A stretch of 64,000 nucleotides of DNA. Origin: Arcobacter siniprincipis (GTDB taxonomy: Bacteria; Campylobacterota; Campylobacteria; Campylobacterales; Arcobacteraceae). The translations under genes and the position numbers were made by a program. This document shows positions 59,464 to 64,000 of the stretch, in pieces. Positions within the stretch are counted from its first letter, which is position 1. Each line of letters begins with the position of its first letter. The notes beneath the pieces are model-generated. The model searched no databases. It saw nothing but the letters and a program-made list of their open reading frames with translations, and was not told where the DNA came from. The stretch lies in assembly GCF_048571125.1 (NCBI RefSeq), contig NZ_CP182343.1, positions 682,001 to 746,000 on the forward strand, given 5' to 3'.

Positions 59464-60102
59464 CTAATCATAGTTTTCAAGTTTATTAAATTGATGAATT
59501 ATAAGTCTATTTTTATCAATTTTTCCTATAATATTTTTCTTTATTAAATCATTCATAATAGTTGATACTGTTTGACGCTTTGATCCAATAAAACTTGAAA
59601 GATCTTTAATAGATAAATTTAAATCTATGCAATATTTGCCATCTATTAATGTATCTTGTGTTGTAGCAATTTCCATTAGAAATAATGCAACTTTTCTTTT
59701 ACAAGATTTAAAAACAAGATTTTTAATTATATTTCTTTCTAGTTCTGCTCTGTGTTTAAGAGATCTAATAACAGAGGTAGAAAACTCTTTATTAGCAAAC
59801 AAATAAGTAAATTTCTCTGCATCAATTAAATAAACTTCACTATCTTCTAAAAATTCAATACTACATGAAGTCTCAGGAATAATTATATTGTTCTGTTTTA
59901 AAAAATATAAAACAAACTCTTCTCCATCTTCATAAATCATGGCTTTTGCTTTTCCACTTTTAAATACATAAAGTGTCAAAGTTCCATCTTCATACTCTAA
60001 AGCTCCTTTTTTAAACTTCTTTGTTTTTAATGAAGAAAAATCCTCTTCAGACAAAATCTCTGTTAAATTAATTGAATCAATTCTTAATCTATTGGAATCC
60101 AT
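59464..60102 (-). CDS. Crp/Fnr-family regulator with a CooA-like recognition helix
   Basis: A 212-residue regulator with an N-terminal cyclic-nucleotide-type sensor fold (about 15-130) and a C-terminal helix-turn-helix (SIKDLSSFIGSKRQTVSTIM). The recognition helix GSKRQTVSTIMNDLIKKN closely resembles that of the CO sensor CooA (RQTxST, NxLIK). The haem ligands of CooA (Cys75, His77) are not found at the matching place (IIIPETSCSIEF), and no N-terminal Fnr Cys set is present. I chose ATG at 60102 behind AAGGA. It is divergent from the hydrogenase operon. Confidence 0.85.
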   Translation of the reverse strand: MDSNRLRIDSINLTEILSEEDFSSLKTKKFKKGALEYEDGTLTLYVFKSGKAKAMIYEDGEEFVLYFLKQNNIIIPETSCSIEFLEDSEVYLIDAEKFTYLFANKEFSTSVIRSLKHRAELERNIIKNLVFKSCKRKVALFLMEIATTQDTLIDGKYCIDLNLSIKDLSSFIGSKRQTVSTIMNDLIKKNIIGKIDKNRLIIHQFNKLENYD

Positions 60103-60277
60103 TTTCATCCTTAAAGTAAAAGTATCTTTTAAGCTTAACTTCAAAAATACTAGCAATATTATTCTTTTGTTATCATAAAGCTAAATAAATTTATCAAAAT
60201 CTACTTATTAAAAATAATTATTATTAAATAATTATATATCTAATAAAATAATTTTATGTAAAAAATTATGGGAAAAG

Positions 60278-60293
60278 TGTCAGCGATGTGACA
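60278..60293. promoter_or_regulatory. Crp/Fnr-type operator 1 (TGTCA-N6-TGACA)
   Basis: A perfect inverted repeat TGTCA-gcgatg-TGACA with the spacing used by Crp/Fnr dimers. It equals the CooA consensus half-site TGTC(A/G) with N6 spacing. Confidence 0.78.
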
Positions 60294-60393
60294 GAAATAA
60301 AAATAATTTACTCTATATAGCCTCATGAATTCGACATTATTGATAAAAAATCATATCTTAAAGTTATTTTAAATTTTAAAACTTTTTTTATTT

Positions 60394-60409
60394 TGTCATA
60401 TCCCTGACA
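60394..60409. promoter_or_regulatory. Crp/Fnr-type operator 2 (TGTCA-N6-TGACA)
   Basis: TGTCA-tatccc-TGACA, the same inverted repeat as at 60278, with centres 116 bp apart (about 11 helical turns). It lies nearer the hydrogenase genes. Confidence 0.8.
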
Positions 60410-60656
60410 GAAAAAAAATTATTAATATATTAAAATTTTGGAAGTTTTTAAATTATATTTAAGTATTTATACTACTTATAATTTTTAAAGTATTAAGACA
60501 GAAGTGAAGAATAAGAAAAAAATTGGTGCAGTTAGTGTGATTATATATTTATCAACTAGTTGCTTAAATGAAAAAAATTATACTTTTCAAAATTCGTGAT
60601 TAAACAGATGTGCAAATGCATCTATCTGAATTAAATCAAACATTAAGGAGATAGTT

Positions 60657-61217
60657 ATGAGCTTAGCGTTGAATAATAAATTTGTTGTTGCAAATCCAAA
60701 TACTTGCATAGGGTGTGCTACATGTATGGCGGCATGTTATGAGTCTGCATACGAAAGAGGTAAATTAGCAGTTCCAAGATTAGTTGTGACTAGAACATTT
60801 AGTGGAACGGTACCTAATATATGTAGACAATGTGATGATGCCCCTTGTGCAAATGTTTGTCCCGTTGGGGCATTGGAGTTTGGTAAAGATTCTATTTTAG
60901 TGCACGAAGAGTTATGTATAGGTTGCAAAATGTGTACTTTAGTTTGTCCTTTTGGTGCAATTAGACCAGAAGCAGAGCTAATGCCTTCTGTTGACTATAT
61001 TACTGAACCTAAATATAACTTAGGTATTGAATCAGAAGTTGGTGCAAAAAGTATTGCGGTTAAATGTGATTTATGTATAGGAAGAGAAGATGGCCCAGCC
61101 TGTGTTGAAGTTTGTCCAACAGAAGCTTTATCTTTTGCAAATAATAATAATGCCATTGATGATACTGCAAAAAGAAGTATTGAAGTTTATATAAAAGAAA
61201 GAGCAAAATTTTTGTAA
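60657..61217 (+). CDS. hyfA: Hydrogenase-4 type 4Fe-4S ferredoxin subunit
   Basis: A 186-residue electron-transfer subunit of the HyfA/HycB type with four cysteine motifs: CIGCATCMAAC (17-27), CRQCDDAPCANVCP, CIGCKMCTLVCP and CDLCIGREDGPACVEVCP. It carries electrons from a dehydrogenase (often formate dehydrogenase) to the hydrogenase. It starts an operon with hyfB and hyfC. Confidence 0.92.
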   Translation: MSLALNNKFVVANPNTCIGCATCMAACYESAYERGKLAVPRLVVTRTFSGTVPNICRQCDDAPCANVCPVGALEFGKDSILVHEELCIGCKMCTLVCPFGAIRPEAELMPSVDYITEPKYNLGIESEVGAKSIAVKCDLCIGREDGPACVEVCPTEALSFANNNNAIDDTAKRSIEVYIKERAKFL

Positions 61218-61227
61218 AGGATAATTT

Positions 61228-63189
61228 ATGACACAAGTATATTTTTTATATCTTATTGGATGTGTTATTTCATTATTATTATATAAACAAAATAGAATTG
61301 CTGGAAAAATAGGATTTAGTATATCTGCAATCGCCTCTGCTTATGCAGTATTTTATTTTTTGATGAATTTAGGACAAACAAGTAGTTTTAGTATGTTTGA
61401 GAGTTTACTTTATAGTCCAAAATTTATATTAAATCCATTGGGAAACTTTTTTTCATTTGTGGTTTCTCTTATTTCACTAGCTTCATCTGTGTATGCAATA
61501 CAATATTCACAAGAGTATGAAAATAAAGGAAGTCTTGCTGTTATGGCAAGCATGTTTAATGCCTTTATTTTATCAATGCTTTTATTAATTTCATCATCAG
61601 ATGTATTTTGGTTTATAATTTTTTGGGAATGTATGACAATAATTTCTGCTTATTTAATTTGTTTTAATGATTCGAAAGCTTCATTAAAAGCAATTATGAT
61701 TTATTTAGGAATTGCACACATCGGAGCTATGTGTATCACAGCAGCATTTTTATTGCTAGCTTCACAAAGTGGTTCATTAGAATTTAGTTCTTTTGAAAAT
61801 GTAACTTTATCTCCAATTATGGCAAGTATTATTTTTATTCTTGCATTTATTGGGTTTGGTTCAAAAGCAGGGATGTTCCCTATGCATGTTTGGTTGCCAA
61901 AAGCTCACCCAGCAGCTCCAACTAATGTTTCAGCACTAATGAGTGGGGTTATGATAAAAATTGCAATATTTGGAATTATCAAATTTTGTTTATGGCTTCC
62001 AGTGATGCAATGGTGGGGCTTATTAATTATTGTTGTTGGTGCAATATCTGCAATATTAGGTGTACTTTATGCTTTAGTGCAACATGATTACAAAGCACTT
62101 TTAGCATATCACTCTGTTGAAAATATAGGAATTATTTTATTAGGTATTGGAACAGGAGTATATGGAATCGCTGCAAATATGCCAACCTTAGCAGCTGTAG
62201 GTTTTTTAGCTGGTTTATATCATGTCTTAAACCATGCGACTTTCAAAGGTTTATTATTTTTAGGTGCGGGAAGTGTTTTATATAGTACACACACAAAAGA
62301 TATGGATGCCTTAGGTGGATTAGCTAGAAAAATGCCTTTAACAGCATTTGCATTTTTAATTGGTTCTTTATCAATTACAGCAATTCCTCCATTAAATGGT
62401 TTTATTAGTGAATGGTTTACTTATCAAGGAATGATTCAAGGTGCCTTATCTGAATATGTAAGCAGTAGAGTTGTTTTTACAATCTCCATAATAGCACTAG
62501 CCCTAACAGGCGCATTAGCAATTATGTGTTTTGTAAAAGTTTATAGTGTTATTTTTGGTGGTGTACCAAGAGATCAAAAAATCTTTCAAAAAGCAAAAGA
62601 AGTCCCTATGACTATGGTTATTGGAATGTTTATTTTAGTTGCTGGATGTGTCGCTTTTGGATTAGGAGCAAATGTAGTAGTTGAAAATATTATGCTTGTA
62701 ATTTCATCTTTTTCAAAAACATATAATGCAACAAATGGGATTATCGTAACTTCACCAATTGGCTCAATTGTATCACCAGTTTTAATAGCTGCAGTTATAG
62801 CAGTTAGTTTATTACTTCCTTTACTAATAGTCAAATTATCAAAAGCAAATAAATCAAAACCTAGATTAACAGATCCATGGGCTTGTGGTTTTAAATATGA
62901 TAGTCGAATGCAAATGACAGCTTCACCTTTTACAGGTGATTTAAGAAGACTTCTTAATTGGTTATACAAAAGTGAAACAAAAGTTATAGACCAAGGTTAT
63001 TTTAAACCAGTTGTATATGAAACACATGCAAAAGATGTTTGGTGGAGTTATTTATATGAACCAGTAATTAAATTAACTCTTAATACAGCAAAATTTGTTG
63101 CAAAAATGCAAAATGGAAATGTAAATGCGTACTCATTATATATCTTACTTGCTTTATGCCTTTTTGTTGGTATTAGCTACATTATTTAA
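61228..63189 (+). CDS. hyfB: Hydrogenase-4 membrane subunit B (antiporter-like)
   Basis: A 653-residue membrane protein with about 16 helices, of the complex I NuoL/M/N-type antiporter family. Motifs: FWECMTIISAYL, KAGMFPMHVWLPKAHPAAPTN (in parts), HDYKALLAYHSVENIG and YHVLNHATFKGLLFLGAG. HyfB/HycC subunits anchor group 4 [NiFe]-hydrogenases and may move ions. It follows hyfA by 10 bases. Confidence 0.93.
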   Translation: MTQVYFLYLIGCVISLLLYKQNRIAGKIGFSISAIASAYAVFYFLMNLGQTSSFSMFESLLYSPKFILNPLGNFFSFVVSLISLASSVYAIQYSQEYENKGSLAVMASMFNAFILSMLLLISSSDVFWFIIFWECMTIISAYLICFNDSKASLKAIMIYLGIAHIGAMCITAAFLLLASQSGSLEFSSFENVTLSPIMASIIFILAFIGFGSKAGMFPMHVWLPKAHPAAPTNVSALMSGVMIKIAIFGIIKFCLWLPVMQWWGLLIIVVGAISAILGVLYALVQHDYKALLAYHSVENIGIILLGIGTGVYGIAANMPTLAAVGFLAGLYHVLNHATFKGLLFLGAGSVLYSTHTKDMDALGGLARKMPLTAFAFLIGSLSITAIPPLNGFISEWFTYQGMIQGALSEYVSSRVVFTISIIALALTGALAIMCFVKVYSVIFGGVPRDQKIFQKAKEVPMTMVIGMFILVAGCVAFGLGANVVVENIMLVISSFSKTYNATNGIIVTSPIGSIVSPVLIAAVIAVSLLLPLLIVKLSKANKSKPRLTDPWACGFKYDSRMQMTASPFTGDLRRLLNWLYKSETKVIDQGYFKPVVYETHAKDVWWSYLYEPVIKLTLNTAKFVAKMQNGNVNAYSLYILLALCLFVGISYII

Positions 63190-63199
63190 AGGACAAGTT

Positions 63200-64000
63200 A
63201 TGAGTAGTATATTTTTTATGATTATTCAAGTTATTGCAATTGTTCTTGTTGCTCCTTTATTTGATGGAATGGCTAGAAAATTAAGAGCAAAACTTCAATC
63301 AAGAGAAGGTATCCCTGATTTTTTCCAAACATATAGGGATATTTATAAATTGATGAAAAGAGCAAGAACCGGACCAAATTGTGCCCATTGGGTTTTTAAA
63401 ACAGGACCTTATACTCTGTTTGCAACAGGTGCAGCATTGTTAGCAGCTATTCCAATTACATATAGCACTAATACTTTTGCAGGTGCTTACTCAGATATTC
63501 TAGTATTTATTTATTTAGGTGCCTTATTAAGATTTATATTTGGTGCAACATCAATTGACTCTGGAAATCCATTTGCAGGTGTTGGTGGAGGAAGAGAACA
63601 AATAATTGGTATTTTTGTTGAGCCAGTTATGATGATTAGTTTGTTAGTTGTTATTTTATTAGCAAGCACTACTAATTTAGTTGAAATTCAACATATGGTG
63701 AGAACAGGACAAATTGGTTACCAAACACCAGCCTTTGCCGTTGCGTCAATATCATTTTTATGGGCAATGTATGTGGAAGCTGGAAGAAATCCATACGATT
63801 TAGCAGAAGCAGAACAAGAGTTACAAGAGGGTGTATTAGGTGAATATTCTGGTTCAGATTTTTCCCTTGCACATGCAGCTTTAATTTTAAAACAATTTGC
63901 AATGATAGGATTATTCCTTAGTATTTTTGAACCTTGGAATTTTGAGAATCCATTTTTAGCACTTATTGGTTTTATTTTTAAAGCAGGAGTTTTTTATGTT
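63200..64000 (+). CDS. hyfC: Hydrogenase-4 membrane subunit C, cut by window end
   Basis: An open frame from ATG at 63200 (behind AAAGGA) runs 267 codons to the window edge without a stop. It is a membrane protein of the HyfC/HycD type, related to complex I subunit NuoH. The key segments are LFDGMARKLRAKLQSREG near the N-terminus and EAGRNPYDLAEAEQELQEG, an invariant quinone-site-like motif. The gene is incomplete here; more hydrogenase genes should follow. Confidence 0.93.
   Translation, partial: MSSIFFMIIQVIAIVLVAPLFDGMARKLRAKLQSREGIPDFFQTYRDIYKLMKRARTGPNCAHWVFKTGPYTLFATGAALLAAIPITYSTNTFAGAYSDILVFIYLGALLRFIFGATSIDSGNPFAGVGGGREQIIGIFVEPVMMISLLVVILLASTTNLVEIQHMVRTGQIGYQTPAFAVASISFLWAMYVEAGRNPYDLAEAEQELQEGVLGEYSGSDFSLAHAALILKQFAMIGLFLSIFEPWNFENPFLALIGFIFKAGVFYV

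Larger units (their letters stand above)
60103..60656. promoter_or_regulatory. 554-base divergent regulatory region before the hydrogenase operon
   Basis: This region holds two TGTCA-N6-TGACA sites (60278 and 60394), very AT-rich stretches that may contain promoters in both directions, and a good Shine-Dalgarno site (AAGGAG) for the first hydrogenase gene. No open frame of note and no RNA gene recognised. A clear sigma-54 promoter was not found. Confidence 0.6.

Noticed and set aside
59464..60102. True CooA (CO-sensing haem protein)
   Set aside because: The DNA-binding helix matches, but the Cys75 and His77 haem ligands are not at the aligned site, so only the DNA-binding similarity is claimed.
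1..64000. tRNA, rRNA, prophage or insertion sequences
   Set aside because: I looked in the intergenic regions and saw no tRNA T-loop pattern, no rRNA sequence, no transposase or integrase frame and no terminal repeats. A covariance-model scan would be decisive.

Overview
The window is AT-rich chromosomal DNA of a Campylobacterota bacterium, most like the Arcobacter group (Arcobacter, Aliarcobacter, Poseidonibacter and relatives). The reasons are the codon use, the gene order dksA - membrane protein - dus and prmA - ftsH - psd-like (both known in Campylobacter), an ArsRS-type two-component system, DUF4492 ahead of cydAB, and a Hyf-type group 4 hydrogenase. It holds about 60 genes. I saw no rRNA, tRNA, insertion sequence, prophage or CRISPR array. 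This is mostly core genome with a few accessory modules. The genus is an inference.

Layout. 1-344: start of a cache-domain sensor. 553-4022: cytochrome bd operon (DUF4492, cydA, cydB, a tiny CydX-like gene) and a NifX-like protein. 4052-5542: class I fumarase. 5650-7962: small secreted protein with an ArsRS-type regulator and kinase. 7962-11609: FAD oxidoreductase, then a convergent znuABC-type transporter preceded by two copies of a palindromic operator. 11689-16316: small membrane protein, phosphodiesterase, DNA glycosylase, orphan ParA-like pair, ubiE, xseA. 16385-18652: CheW and two receiver proteins. 18657-23285: cyclophilin, 2Fe-2S protein, panD, ebfC, ispA, groESL with CIRCE. 23371-24172: candidate small RNA and a YkgJ protein. 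24276-35368: glmS, metK with an odd repeat leader, accD, thiE-like, rlmH, dksA, dusB, prmA, ftsH, psd-like. 35377-37152: leuA with a probable leucine attenuator. 37269-42977: DUF1538 transporter with a PII-like tail, thioredoxin, haem protein, MutS7-type mutS with an HNH domain. 43013-46739: compact ethanolamine module (eutB, eutC, permease). 46951-55641: haem-sensor diguanylate cyclase, cheY, MFS, hisA/hisH, Na/Pi cotransporter, ComF-like protein. 55761-59424: chemoreceptor and MATE pump. 59464-64000: Crp/Fnr regulator divergent from a hydrogenase-4 operon that runs off the window.

How it fits together: a respiratory, motile, chemotactic bacterium with a bd oxidase for low oxygen, ethanolamine as a carbon and nitrogen source, and a membrane [NiFe]-hydrogenase or formate hydrogenlyase-like complex. 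That complex is probably controlled by the neighbouring Crp/Fnr protein: its recognition helix resembles that of CooA, and two TGTCA-N6-TGACA sites lie in the shared intergenic region.

Most notable: two genes (7962 and 24172, minus) whose conserved N-termini extend past any ATG, GTG or TTG and appear to begin at ATA and ATC behind good Shine-Dalgarno sites; a leucine leader peptide before leuA; a metK leader with repeated copies of the metK start and short upstream ORFs; the paired zinc-uptake and hydrogenase operators; TAAC direct repeats before the ArsRS-type operon; a 31-residue CydX-like gene; and a candidate small RNA between groEL and the YkgJ gene.
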